The position numbers were made by a program, and so were the translations under genes. A stretch of 14,161 nt of DNA from Myxococcales bacterium (GTDB taxonomy: Bacteria; Myxococcota; Bradymonadia; UBA7976; UBA1532). The notes below the pieces were generated by a model. It was not told the DNA's origin, did no database searches, and worked only from the letters and a program-made list of their open reading frames with translations. Below, in pieces: positions 1-6,966 of the stretch; the first letter of the stretch is position 1, and every line of letters begins with the position of its first letter. The stretch is from NCBI GenBank assembly GCA_020430675.1, contig JAGQJJ010000037.1, positions 1-14,161 of the forward strand, given 5' to 3'.

Positions 1-1
1 G

Positions 2-166
2 GCCCGCCGCGGCACGCCCGAAGGCGACGCCGCGCTGGACCGCTGGGCCCGCCACCGGCCGCCCGATGAGGTCAATTTGACCCTGCGCCGCCACTTCCGC
101 GCCCGCTTCCCCGACCGCGCCGCCCTGCTCGACCCGGTGCCGCTGCGTCGCCCCTCGACCCGATAG
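2..166 (+). CDS. C-terminal end of an unidentified protein (partial)
   Basis: An open frame enters from the left edge and runs 54 codons to a TAG at 164-166. The peptide is rich in Arg, Pro and Ala, includes the stretch DEVNLTLRRHFRARFPDR and ends in RRPSTR. It uses C-ending codons like the next gene, which supports real coding. No domain, motif or membrane segment can be recognised in this short piece, so no function is proposed. The 52 bp between its stop and the next start contain a candidate -10 element. Confidence 0.55.
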   Translation, partial: ARRGTPEGDAALDRWARHRPPDEVNLTLRRHFRARFPDRAALLDPVPLRRPSTR

Positions 167-173
167 ACCCGCT

Positions 174-184
174 GACGGTATGGT
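174..184 (+). promoter_or_regulatory. Candidate -10 element upstream of the DUF2330 gene
   Basis: GACGGTATGGT lies about 35 bp before the ATG at 219. Very similar strings, GACGGTGTAC at 1365 and GACGGTATGAT at 4874, precede two other forward genes. No convincing -35 box is visible. The call rests only on recurrence and position. Confidence 0.25.
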
Positions 185-218
185 CAGCCCACCGACCTCA
201 AGACAAGGACGCCCCGCG

Positions 219-1334
219 ATGCGCTCGCTGCTCATCCTCGCCGCCGTGCTCGCCACCGCGCTCGTCACCGCGCCCGCCGCGCTCGCTTGCGGTGGCCTCT
301 TCCTGCCCGTCGAAGCCCAGAGCGGCGCCGCCTTCGAGGCCCAGACGGTGCTCATCCACCGCCGCGCCGACCGCCTCGACCTGCATGTCCGCATGACCGT
401 CACCCCCGGCGAGGCCAACTTCTCGTGGGTGCTGCCGGCCCCGGTTGGCGCGCAGCTCTCCCTCGGCGACGACGCGCTCTTCGACAAGCTCGATGCGCTG
501 ACCCGTCCTTCGATCACCGTCGAATATGTCGGGGGCAACGGCGGCTGCTCGGCAGGGGACAGCGCCGGCGCCGGCAGCGAGCCCGGCGGGGTCGACGTCA
601 AAGAGGTCGGCCGCATCGGCGAGTACGACTACGCCATCATCGCCAGCGGCGACGCCGAGGCGGTCGCCACCTGGCTCACCAACAACGGCTACGCCCTGCC
701 CCAAGGCGCCGCCGCAGCGCTTCAGCCCTATGCCGACGCCGGCCTCGACTTCATCGGCGTGCGGCTGACCCGCCCGGCGGCCATGCTCGACGAGCCGACC
801 CGCCCCACGCCGCTGGTGCTCTCGGTCGAAGACGGCGGCACCGACCTGCCCGTCTACCCGCTCGGCCTCAGCGCCCTCTCGACCGACGGCCTGCTGCCGG
901 TCCTGATCTACGTGCTCGGCCCCGCCCGCGCCGCGGTCACCGGCGTCGAAGCGACCTCCGTCGTCGAGATCGCCGACCGCATCCGCGCCCACCGCTGGAT
1001 GACCTACGAAGACGCCGTCGACGCCGCTCAGGCCGAGACCGAGCGCCCGCTCTACGTCACCGATGCGGTCGTGCTCGACCCGGGCGCCAAGGAGCCGGCC
1101 CTCGCCGCGCTCGGCGGCGCGGTGCTCACCCGCCTCTCCGCCCGGCTGCCCCAGGCCCTGGTCAAAGACGCGGTGCTCGCCTGGCACCCCGACGCGCAAG
1201 GCGAGGTCGACCCCATCCAGTACCGCAGCGTCGGCGATCCCGACGAAGGCTGCGCCGCCGCCAGCGGCGGTCATGCGCTGCCCTGGCTGCTGGTCTTGCT
1301 GCTCGGCTTCACCCGCCTCCGCCGTCGCCGCTGA
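219..1334 (+). CDS. DUF2330-family exported protein with MYXO-CTERM-like tail
   Basis: The protein has 371 residues. An upstream in-frame ATG at 180 exists, but the ATG at 219 follows an AAGGA-type ribosome site at about 204-209 and starts directly on a signal peptide (MRSLLILAAVLATALVTAPA). The mature part begins near A-C24-G-G-L-F. Cys24 could be lipidated, although the preceding A-L-A is not an ideal lipobox, or it could form a disulfide. The ACGGLF start, the 'FSWVLPAP' segment and the overall length match my memory of the DUF2330 family of secreted proteins, whose function is unknown. The C-terminus has Cys345, a short spacer, a hydrophobic run (ALPWLLVLLLGF) and the Arg cluster RRRR, which resembles the MYXO-CTERM sorting signal handled by myxosortase in Myxococcota. 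Placement on the cell surface is inferred. Codons end mostly in C. Confidence 0.83.
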   Translation: MRSLLILAAVLATALVTAPAALACGGLFLPVEAQSGAAFEAQTVLIHRRADRLDLHVRMTVTPGEANFSWVLPAPVGAQLSLGDDALFDKLDALTRPSITVEYVGGNGGCSAGDSAGAGSEPGGVDVKEVGRIGEYDYAIIASGDAEAVATWLTNNGYALPQGAAAALQPYADAGLDFIGVRLTRPAAMLDEPTRPTPLVLSVEDGGTDLPVYPLGLSALSTDGLLPVLIYVLGPARAAVTGVEATSVVEIADRIRAHRWMTYEDAVDAAQAETERPLYVTDAVVLDPGAKEPALAALGGAVLTRLSARLPQALVKDAVLAWHPDAQGEVDPIQYRSVGDPDEGCAAASGGHALPWLLVLLLGFTRLRRRR

Positions 1335-1364
1335 GCGCACGATTTTCGCCGCCGCCCCGCCCGC

Positions 1365-1374
1365 GACGGTGTAC
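1365..1374 (+). promoter_or_regulatory. Candidate -10 element upstream of the 146-residue protein gene
   Basis: GACGGTGTAC sits in the 92-bp gap between the DUF2330 gene and the next start, about 53 bp before the ATG. It matches the similar strings at 174 and 4874. It is supported only by that resemblance, so the downstream gene might be co-transcribed with the DUF2330 gene instead. Confidence 0.2.
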
Positions 1375-1426
1375 GTTGCGCCACAGGGGCCTGGAGGGGC
1401 CCGTCACCCCGGCAAAGGAGAGGCGG

Positions 1427-1867
1427 ATGGCGTTCGGCGATCTCATCGACAAGGCGAAGAAGAAAGCCAGCGATCTCAAGGAGATGGGCACCGAGTTCGG
1501 CATGGACAAGGTGCAGAAGTTCCTCGACGAGTTCAACTCGGCCCTGGCCCTGATCGAAGCGGGCGGCTACCGCCTGATCGACCTCGACATCGCCCTGGGC
1601 ATGCCGCCCATGTTCGCGCCCTGCTTCCAGCTCATCCGCGACGTCTCCGACGAAGAGCAGGCGGCCAACCTCGCCCGCGTCGCCGACAACAAGCGGGCCC
1701 ACATGATGCTCAGCACGCTGTACAAGACCAGCAAGCTGCAGGCCTCGCTCAACATCGGCGACCTGCACGCGATGGGCATCGTGCTTGAGATCGGCGCCAT
1801 GCCGGTCACGCGCATCCGTTACGTCGACACCCGCCGCGCCGAGCTGACCGGCACCATCGGCGGCTGA
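1427..1867 (+). CDS. Small cytoplasmic protein of unknown function
   Basis: The protein has 146 residues. The start is an ATG just downstream of a strong ribosome site, AAAGGAGAGG at 1414-1423. I do not recognise the family. There is no signal peptide or membrane segment. The N-terminal 40 or so residues are Lys-rich and look helical (MAFGDLIDKAKKKASDLKEM). The middle is more hydrophobic (ALALIEAGGYRLIDLDIALG) and the C-terminal half looks mixed alpha/beta (IGDLHAMGIVLEIGAMPVTR). The single Cys lies in the 'MFAPCFQLI' segment. The compact, well-patterned sequence suggests a conserved folded protein, possibly binding a partner through its charged N-terminal helix. It converges on the lipoprotein gene with only 3 bp between the two stop codons. 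Confidence 0.8.
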   Translation: MAFGDLIDKAKKKASDLKEMGTEFGMDKVQKFLDEFNSALALIEAGGYRLIDLDIALGMPPMFAPCFQLIRDVSDEEQAANLARVADNKRAHMMLSTLYKTSKLQASLNIGDLHAMGIVLEIGAMPVTRIRYVDTRRAELTGTIGG

Positions 1868-1870
1868 CGC

Positions 1871-3658
1871 CTAACGGTCGCGCTCGACGCTGAGCGAAAA
1901 GGCGCCGCGCTCGCCCCGCCACGAGAACACGCTCGCGTCATTGCCATCCTGCACCACCGCGTAGACCGTCTCGCCGGCGTGCAAGGGCACCAGCGCCGCC
2001 GGATAGCGCGCGTTGCCGCACGGGAAGCCGTCCGGATGCTCCGACCGGGGCAGATCGCAGGCCGTGCGCACCGCCAACGCGCCCACATCCCCATCCGCGA
2101 CAAAGAGATATGAGCCTTCTTCCGGCGCGGTGAACGCAAAGACCTGCGACCGCCGCTCGCTGCCGACCGGCTCCTGATCGTAGGTGCCGCACGTGACCAG
2201 GGTCATCAGATCGCCCTCGTCCCAATGGCCCTCGATCGCATCGACCAGCGGCGGCACGCCCAGACAATCGCCCGCCACCGGCCGGCGGGCATGGCACCGA
2301 AGCGCGCGGTCGCCATCGGCGCGGTCGCAGACATGGCCGTCGGGGCAGATGCCATCGACGCCATATGGATCGCAGTCCGCCCCCACATCGAGCGGCACCG
2401 GCTCGCTCGGCACCGGCACCACCTGCGCCGCGCCCGTCAGGCCCAGCGCATCGATCGCCGTCACCTGCACCGCTTCATACCCACGCCACAGCCGATCGAT
2501 GGTCAGCCGCCCCCGCACCCGCTCGCCGTGGTAGATCAGCTCGCCCTCATGCGGATACCACTGCTGCCCGATCCGATCCTCACCGCCCGTCCAGCGCATC
2601 ACCTCAAAAACCCCGCCTTGCGCGTTCACCACCCCGAGCTGGATCGCCACCACGTCCTGCTCGCGATCGGCCGCCTCAAACTCGATCGTCAACGCCTCAC
2701 CGTGGCTGCGCGCGACCAGCGACCGCACCTGCGGCGGCGTGGCCGCAACACACCGATTCTCCACGCACATCGACTCCGGCGCGCACTGAATGCTGACCCG
2801 CATCGGATCGCAGGCGTTGCCCAGAAACGCGACCTCCGGCGTGTGCACAAACAGCGAGGTCGCCATCACCTGAGGCCCGATGCGCACATCCACGCGGCCC
2901 AACTCGCCCCCAAGCTGCATCCGCGCCAGCGCTCGTCGCCCGCGATCGCCCTCCATCGCCGCCCAGCTCATCGCGGTCCGCCCGTCCTGCGCGACAAGCT
3001 GCACCGAAGTGCCCCGCATCGGCACCTGGCTCATCAGCTCGACCACCACATCCGCCGCCCGGCCATCGGCGTCGACCGCGTCGCCCGCCCAGGCATGCCA
3101 CGCGCGCACCGTGAGCGGCTGACACTGCCCCAACTCGCGATCGACCGGCGCCACCCGCCCCCCGCCGGGCCATTGCGAATAGGGCCAGTGCGGATCAAAG
3201 AGGCAGATCTCCCCCCGCGGGCACCTGCTCTCCAACCCCGCTGGATCGCACGCCGCGCGCGTCAAAGGCACGTCGACGATCGCGTCGAGCGGCAGGACGA
3301 AGATCGGCGTATTGCCCTCGAAGACCTTGACCCGCACATGATCCGGCCGCGTATCGACGGGCCAGAAGATGCGCTGCGGCACCCCGGCCTCGGCGTACCC
3401 GTTGTAGAGCGACCCGGTCAGCACGCCCTGCGATCGGTCAGCCGCGTCGAAGCGCTCGACCTCAACGCGCACCTGCGATTGCCGATAGGCGTCATCGAGC
3501 GGCCCCGAGAGCTCGATGAGCAGGCTGCCGTCCGACCAGAACGCGCGCGCCCCGTCGATCAGCGCGCCCTCGACAATGGGTCCGCTGAGCACAAAGTCCT
3601 CACAGCCCACCGCCAGCCCGAGCATTGCCACCAGCGCCAGATTTCGCCGCCAGACCAT
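1871..3658 (-). CDS. Large modular Cys-rich lipoprotein with PPC-like C-terminal domain
   Basis: The protein has 595 residues. The ATG is preceded by a ribosome site (AGAGGGGG, spacing about 5). A type II signal peptide ends at the lipobox L-A-V-G-C19, so the mature protein is probably lipid-anchored in the cell envelope. Three Cys motifs of the form C-D-P-x6-C-x5-C occur at 137-152, 283-298 and 429-444, with first cysteines exactly 146 residues apart. Each is followed by a further Cys (179, 303, 455). The stretches between look like beta-sandwich (Ig/fibronectin-like) segments, for example around 310-345. Residues about 503-592 ('FAFTAPEEGSYLFV', 'LHAGETVYAVV') resemble a bacterial pre-peptidase C-terminal (PPC) domain. 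No catalytic residues are apparent. A binding or surface-display role is inferred. Confidence 0.85.
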   Translation of the reverse strand: MVWRRNLALVAMLGLAVGCEDFVLSGPIVEGALIDGARAFWSDGSLLIELSGPLDDAYRQSQVRVEVERFDAADRSQGVLTGSLYNGYAEAGVPQRIFWPVDTRPDHVRVKVFEGNTPIFVLPLDAIVDVPLTRAACDPAGLESRCPRGEICLFDPHWPYSQWPGGGRVAPVDRELGQCQPLTVRAWHAWAGDAVDADGRAADVVVELMSQVPMRGTSVQLVAQDGRTAMSWAAMEGDRGRRALARMQLGGELGRVDVRIGPQVMATSLFVHTPEVAFLGNACDPMRVSIQCAPESMCVENRCVAATPPQVRSLVARSHGEALTIEFEAADREQDVVAIQLGVVNAQGGVFEVMRWTGGEDRIGQQWYPHEGELIYHGERVRGRLTIDRLWRGYEAVQVTAIDALGLTGAAQVVPVPSEPVPLDVGADCDPYGVDGICPDGHVCDRADGDRALRCHARRPVAGDCLGVPPLVDAIEGHWDEGDLMTLVTCGTYDQEPVGSERRSQVFAFTAPEEGSYLFVADGDVGALAVRTACDLPRSEHPDGFPCGNARYPAALVPLHAGETVYAVVQDGNDASVFSWRGERGAFSLSVERDR

Positions 3659-3734
3659 CGCGACCCCCTCTCGTGCATCCGCAATCGAGCATGGGGCGGG
3701 CGGCGGTCCGGTGGCAGACGAAGATTATTTCGCC

Positions 3735-3746
3735 CCCGGCGCCGGG
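3735..3746. repeat. 12-bp perfect palindrome CCCGGCGCCGGG
   Basis: The palindrome CCCGGCGCCGGG lies in the 97-bp gap between the nucleotidase remnant and the lipoprotein gene, just upstream of an A/T-rich patch that could serve as a -10 for the lipoprotein on the minus strand. There is no following U-tract, so it is a poor terminator. It may be an operator or simply a product of high GC content. Confidence 0.25.
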
Positions 3747-3755
3747 CTGGCTGCG

Positions 3756-4590
3756 TCACCAGCTCTGGCAATCCGCCTGCGCCGAGTGATCGCAGCCATC
3801 GCTGCCGGTATGACCCTGCGTGCTGTACTCGTCGGCGGGCAGCTTGCCGATGGGCTGCCCGGCAAACGACGCGACGGAATCCACCCACGACTGGGCGTAC
3901 TCGACAAACGTCTCGACCTACGCGCCGCGCGCGCTGACGGTGCCGAAGGTGGTGAACCCATCGCGCCCGCCGCCGATGAAGTTGTTGGTCACCACCGTGT
4001 AAAGCCCATCGGTCCGCGTCCCGCCGCCGTTCTGGATGGCCACATCCGCCGTCGGGGCCGACATCAGGAACGCCTTGGCCACATGATTCGAGATGTCACA
4101 GCCCTGCGCATAGGTCGCCTCGGGCGGGCAGATCGTCGAACGCCGCTCGCCCGGCCAGCGCTCCAGACAGAGCGGCTCGGCCACTTGGCCGATGACCTGC
4201 ATCGACAGCTCATCCACCTGCGGCCAGCGCCGCCGTCGTCGCCGCGTCCCGCTCGACCGCCACATACTCGGGCCGCGTCATCAGCGCCGCGATCACCGCC
4301 GCCGCGTCATCGCCCTCGAGCACACGCTCCGAAGTCTCTTGGCCCTCGGTACAGGTATAGGTCAGCGTACCGCCATCAAACGGCACCCGCGGATGCTCGG
4401 CGCACGACGTCACCACGCCGTCGGCGTTGAACTCCACCTGCAGTTCGCCCATCAGGTGCGCATACTCCCAGCCCTGCACCAGACAGACGGGATCGCCATC
4501 CGCGTTGACCACCTGCGTCGGCTACGGCCCCACCGGATTGCCCACCAGCGCCAGGTTCTCGCCACCGAGCAGCGTATGCAAATCCCCGCT
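3756..4590 (-). pseudogene. Decayed 3' fragment of a 5'-nucleotidase (UshA/NadN-like)
   Basis: Read on the minus strand, the remnant runs GDLHTLLGGENLALVGNPVG-P-stop-PTQVVNADGDPVCLVQ, then GELQVEFNADGVVTSC, QVIGQVAEPLCLERWPGE, CDISNHVAKAF, DVAIQNGGGTRTD, YTVVTNNFIGGGRDGFTTFG and VETFVEYAQSWVDSV. This is the order of the end of the metallophosphatase domain and the C-terminal substrate domain of periplasmic 5'-nucleotidases. Four lesions are visible. The N-terminal metallophosphatase domain is missing beyond about 4590. TAG replaces an expected Tyr at 4522-4524 (GP-Y-PT) and again at 3918-3920. A frameshift near 4210-4230 separates an early TGA from the continuing frame. Many residues, perhaps 80-90 judged from family memory, appear to be missing in frame between GGTRTD and YTVV near 4000-4012. 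The intact protein would hydrolyse nucleotides outside the cytoplasm; this copy cannot. Confidence 0.85.
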
Positions 4591-4674
4591 CCCTGCTGAG
4601 CGATGGCGCCGGGCGGGCGGCCAGATAGGCACGCCGCCGACAAGATCCGAGCGGGGCGATGCAGGGCAGAAACG

Positions 4675-4700
4675 AAAAAACCCGCCGATTTCTCGGCGGG
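4675..4700 (-). terminator. Rho-independent terminator of tRNA-Ala
   Basis: On the minus strand an 8-bp perfect stem, CCCGCCGA/TCGGCGGG, closes a GAAA tetraloop and is followed directly by TTTTTT. It starts about 7 bp past the tRNA 3' end, so it most likely ends that transcript. Confidence 0.9.
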
Positions 4701-4707
4701 TTTCCGG

Positions 4708-4780
4708 TGGAGCTGAGGGGGATCGAACCCCTGACCTCTAGAGTGCGATTCTAGCGCTCTCCCAGCTGAGCTACAGCCCC
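4708..4780 (-). tRNA. tRNA-Ala, anticodon CGC
   Basis: The 73-nt minus-strand sequence starts GGGGCTGTAGCTCAGCTGGG and folds as a standard cloverleaf. The acceptor stem is GGGGCTG with CAGCTCC plus discriminator A (one G-U pair). The D arm is GCTC/GAGC. The anticodon stem CTAGA/TCTAG holds the loop ATCGCAC with anticodon CGC, which reads Ala codon GCG. The T arm AGGGG/CCCCT holds the loop TTCGATC. CCA is not encoded; the bases after the discriminator are CCGG. GCG codons are abundant in the genes to the right, fitting a dedicated CGC isoacceptor. Confidence 0.95.
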
Positions 4781-4791
4781 GGAGCGGCGAT

Positions 4792-4820
4792 AATCTAGGG
4801 AGTGGGCTGGCCGAGGTCAA
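4792..4820 (-). promoter_or_regulatory. Sigma70-type promoter of tRNA-Ala
   Basis: On the minus strand the -35 box TTGACC (4820-4815) and the -10 box TAGATT (4797-4792) are separated by exactly 17 bp. The -10 box ends 11 bp before the tRNA 5' end, so transcription would start within a few bases of the mature tRNA. The same -10 hexamer and spacing occur upstream of nagZ. Confidence 0.7.
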
Positions 4821-4873
4821 GTCGATTCGGAAAAATCGCGGCCGTGACGGGTGGGGGGACGCGCGGGCTGGGC

Positions 4874-4884
4874 GACGGTATGAT
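4874..4884 (+). promoter_or_regulatory. Candidate -10 region of the dppBC operon
   Basis: GACGGTATGAT contains TATGAT, a 5/6 match to the -10 consensus, 24 bp before the GTG start at 4909. A -35 match at the right distance is not evident. The motif resembles the strings at 174 and 1365. It would fire away from the tRNA promoter. Confidence 0.35.
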
Positions 4885-4908
4885 GCGCGCCGTTCTTCGG
4901 GAGGCCTG

Positions 4909-6027
4909 GTGCGCGGGAAGTCTCGCCAGTTGCTGCTCATCGTGCTCGGACTCGGACCGCCGATGTTGCTCGGGGCCGGGTCGCTGCTGGCGGAAGGCGC
5001 CACGGCGGGCGCCGCGCGGGGGCTGGCGGGCAAGTGGTTGGTGCTGGCGGGGGTGGCGGCGGCGCTGATGACGGCCGGCCGTCGGGGGTTGCTGCCGGCG
5101 TTCCTGGCGCGGCGGTTGGTGTCGTTGCTGGTGGTGCTGGTCGGGGCAAGCACGCTGGTTTTTGGGGCTTTGCGGCTGGCGCCGGGGGATCCGATCGACG
5201 CGATCCTCGGCGAGCAGGCGGCGCCGCAGGATCGGGCGCGGCTGGCGCGCACGTTGTGTCTCGATGCGCCGCTGCTGGTGCAATACGACGATTGCTTCTG
5301 GGACACCGTGCTCGATGGCTCGCTGGGGCAGACGTTTGATGTGCAGCCCCGACCGGTGATCGAGCTTCTGGCGGCGAACTTCCCGGCGACGGCCGAGCTG
5401 GCGGCCGCCGGCATGGCGGTGGCGCTGCTGGTGGCGTTTCCGCTGGGGCTGATCGCGGCGCTGCGCCGGGCGACGATCGTGGATCACGCGGCGACGTTTT
5501 TTGCGCTGCTGGGCATCGCGACGCCGACGTTCTGGCTCGGGCCGATGCTGCTGTTGCTGTTCACCGTGTCGGTGGATTGGCTGCCAAGCCCGGCGCGCAC
5601 CGATCAGCCCTTGCTGGCGCTGGTGCTGCCGGCGCTTACGCTGGGCACGGCGCTGGCGGCGAAGATCACCCGCATGGTGCGCTCCAGCCTGCTCGAAGTG
5701 ATGAATGATGACTATATCGTCACAGCTCGTGCGAAGGGACTGCCGGAGCGGGTGATCCTGCTCAAACACATCCTCCGCAACGCGCTGATCCCGGTGGTGA
5801 CGGTGCTCGGCTTGCAGTTCGGGGCGCTGTTGACCGGGGCGATCGTGACCGAGAAGATTTTTGCCCGGCCGGGGGTGGGCACGTTGCTGCTCGAAGCCAT
5901 CCAGGCGCGCAATTATCCGGTGGTGCAGGGCACGGTGCTGCTCATCGCGACGACCTATGTGCTGGTGAACCTGCTGGTCGATCTGCTGTACGCCGCGATC
6001 GATCCGCGGGTGAGGCTCGATCGATGA
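4909..6027 (+). CDS. dppB: DppB/OppB-type ABC transporter permease with N-terminal extension
   Basis: The protein has 372 residues. It starts at GTG 4909, just after GGGAGG at 4899-4904; no in-frame ATG fits better. Residues about 65-372 are a typical inner-membrane permease of the dipeptide/oligopeptide (DppB) family. The core opens with 'FLARRLVSLLVVLVGASTLVF' followed by the conserved L-A-P-G-D-P (90-95). The cytoplasmic EAA loop, which docks on the ATPase, is visible at about 262-292 (DDYIVTARAKGLPERVILLKH shortened). The final 'VTEKIFARPGVG' block is intact. The first 60 or so residues are an unusual addition with one or two further hydrophobic segments (8-28, 43-57). It overlaps dppC by 4 bp (ATGA). 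Substrate-binding protein and ATPases are not encoded in this window, so the transported compound is unknown; peptides are the family norm. Confidence 0.9.
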   Translation: MRGKSRQLLLIVLGLGPPMLLGAGSLLAEGATAGAARGLAGKWLVLAGVAAALMTAGRRGLLPAFLARRLVSLLVVLVGASTLVFGALRLAPGDPIDAILGEQAAPQDRARLARTLCLDAPLLVQYDDCFWDTVLDGSLGQTFDVQPRPVIELLAANFPATAELAAAGMAVALLVAFPLGLIAALRRATIVDHAATFFALLGIATPTFWLGPMLLLLFTVSVDWLPSPARTDQPLLALVLPALTLGTALAAKITRMVRSSLLEVMNDDYIVTARAKGLPERVILLKHILRNALIPVVTVLGLQFGALLTGAIVTEKIFARPGVGTLLLEAIQARNYPVVQGTVLLIATTYVLVNLLVDLLYAAIDPRVRLDR

Positions 6028-6854
6028 AGGCCCGCGATTCGTGGCTGCGCCGCCTGCCGTATTGGGTGGGCGGCGGCGTGCTGCTGTTGATGCTGGTGGC
6101 GGCGGTGTTTGCGCCTTGGCTGGCGCCGTTCCCGGTCGAGCAGGTCGATCTGGTCAACGAGCTGGCCCCGCCCGACGCGGTGCATTGGCTGGGCACCGAT
6201 GAGAACGGGGCCGATCTGCTGACCCAGATCCTGTACGGGGCGCGGGTGGCGGCGCTGGTGGGGCTGAGCACGGTGCTGCTCTGCGCGACCGTCGGCGTGG
6301 TGCTCGGCGCGATCAGCGGTTACTACGGCGGGCTGGTCGATGAGCTGATGATGCGGGTCATCGACGTGCTGATGGCCTTCCCCGGCATCTTGCTGGCCAT
6401 CTTGATCATCGCGCTGACCCGCAGCCCGTCGATCTGGGCGGTGGTGCTGGCGCTGAGCGTGACCGGCTGGGCGGGTTACGCACGCTTGGTGCGCGGGCAG
6501 GTGTTCAGCCTGCGCGAGCGGCCGTTTGTGCTGGCGGCGCGCGCGATGGGCGCGCCGGGGTGGTGGATCATCGGGCGGCACCTGCTGCCGAACGTGATGG
6601 CGCCGGTGATCGTGCAGGCGACCTTTGGCGTGGCCGGCGCGATCCTGGCCGAAGCGGGGCTCTCGTTTCTGGGGCTCGGGCCCGATGGCGTGCCGTCCTG
6701 GGGCGCGCTGCTCGATCAGGGGGCGCGGTATTTTCTCGTGACAGGGCACCTGGCGCTGTTCCCCGGCCTGGCGATCGCGGCGGTGGTGATGGGCATCAAC
6801 CTGCTCGGCGACGCGCTGCGCGACACGCTCGATCCACACGGCACGCCCCGCTGA
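6024..6854 (+). CDS. dppC: DppC/OppC-type ABC transporter permease
   Basis: The protein has 276 residues, with ATG overlapping the dppB stop as ATGA, which signals translational coupling. It shows the DppC landmarks in order: an N-terminal membrane helix (about 13-33), the periplasmic 'HWLGTDENGADLLTQILYG' block (54-72), the core helices, the EAA loop at about 163-193 (ERPFVLAARAMGAPG) and 'EAGLSFLGLG' (210-219). It should pair with DppB to form the membrane channel of a peptide-type importer. No ATPase follows. The next gene, nagZ, is separated by 112 bp and seems to have its own promoter. Confidence 0.92.
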   Translation: MKARDSWLRRLPYWVGGGVLLLMLVAAVFAPWLAPFPVEQVDLVNELAPPDAVHWLGTDENGADLLTQILYGARVAALVGLSTVLLCATVGVVLGAISGYYGGLVDELMMRVIDVLMAFPGILLAILIIALTRSPSIWAVVLALSVTGWAGYARLVRGQVFSLRERPFVLAARAMGAPGWWIIGRHLLPNVMAPVIVQATFGVAGAILAEAGLSFLGLGPDGVPSWGALLDQGARYFLVTGHLALFPGLAIAAVVMGINLLGDALRDTLDPHGTPR

Positions 6855-6883
6855 GCGGGCGCGATTCGGGGCATCCCCTGCGG

Positions 6884-6912
6884 TTGTCTGGCCGGCCGTA
6901 CACTGGTAGATT
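6884..6912 (+). promoter_or_regulatory. Sigma70-type promoter of nagZ
   Basis: TTGTCT (6884-6889) and TAGATT (6907-6912) are spaced by 17 bp, ending 54 bp before the nagZ ATG. The -10 hexamer and spacing equal those of the tRNA-Ala promoter, which raises confidence in both. Confidence 0.5.
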
Positions 6913-6966
6913 CACGCGCCCCTTCATCTGCCGGCGCCGGCCGGCTCGCGAGGCCCGAGGAGCGGT

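Noticed and set aside
2225..3937. 570-codon open frame on the plus strand opposite the lipoprotein gene
   Set aside because: The product is a His/Arg/Pro-rich shadow with no domain, while the opposite strand has a lipobox and regular Cys motifs.
3756..4590. TAG read as Tyr (stop-codon reassignment)
   Set aside because: TAG terminates three intact genes in the window, and the same region also has a frameshift and deletions, so decay is simpler.
4708..4780. Attachment site of an integrated element at the tRNA
   Set aside because: No second copy of the tRNA 3' end, integrase or mobility gene was found in the window; only the adjacent truncated gene hints at past rearrangement.
4580..4900. Replication origin at the strand-bias switch
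   Set aside because: The sign of the change fits an origin, but I see no DnaA-box cluster, no AT-rich unwinding region and no dnaA, dnaN, gyrB, rpmH or parAB gene nearby.
6855..6966. Terminator after dppC (GGGG-CAT-CCCC)
   Set aside because: The stem is only 4-5 bp with a 3-base loop and no T-tract.
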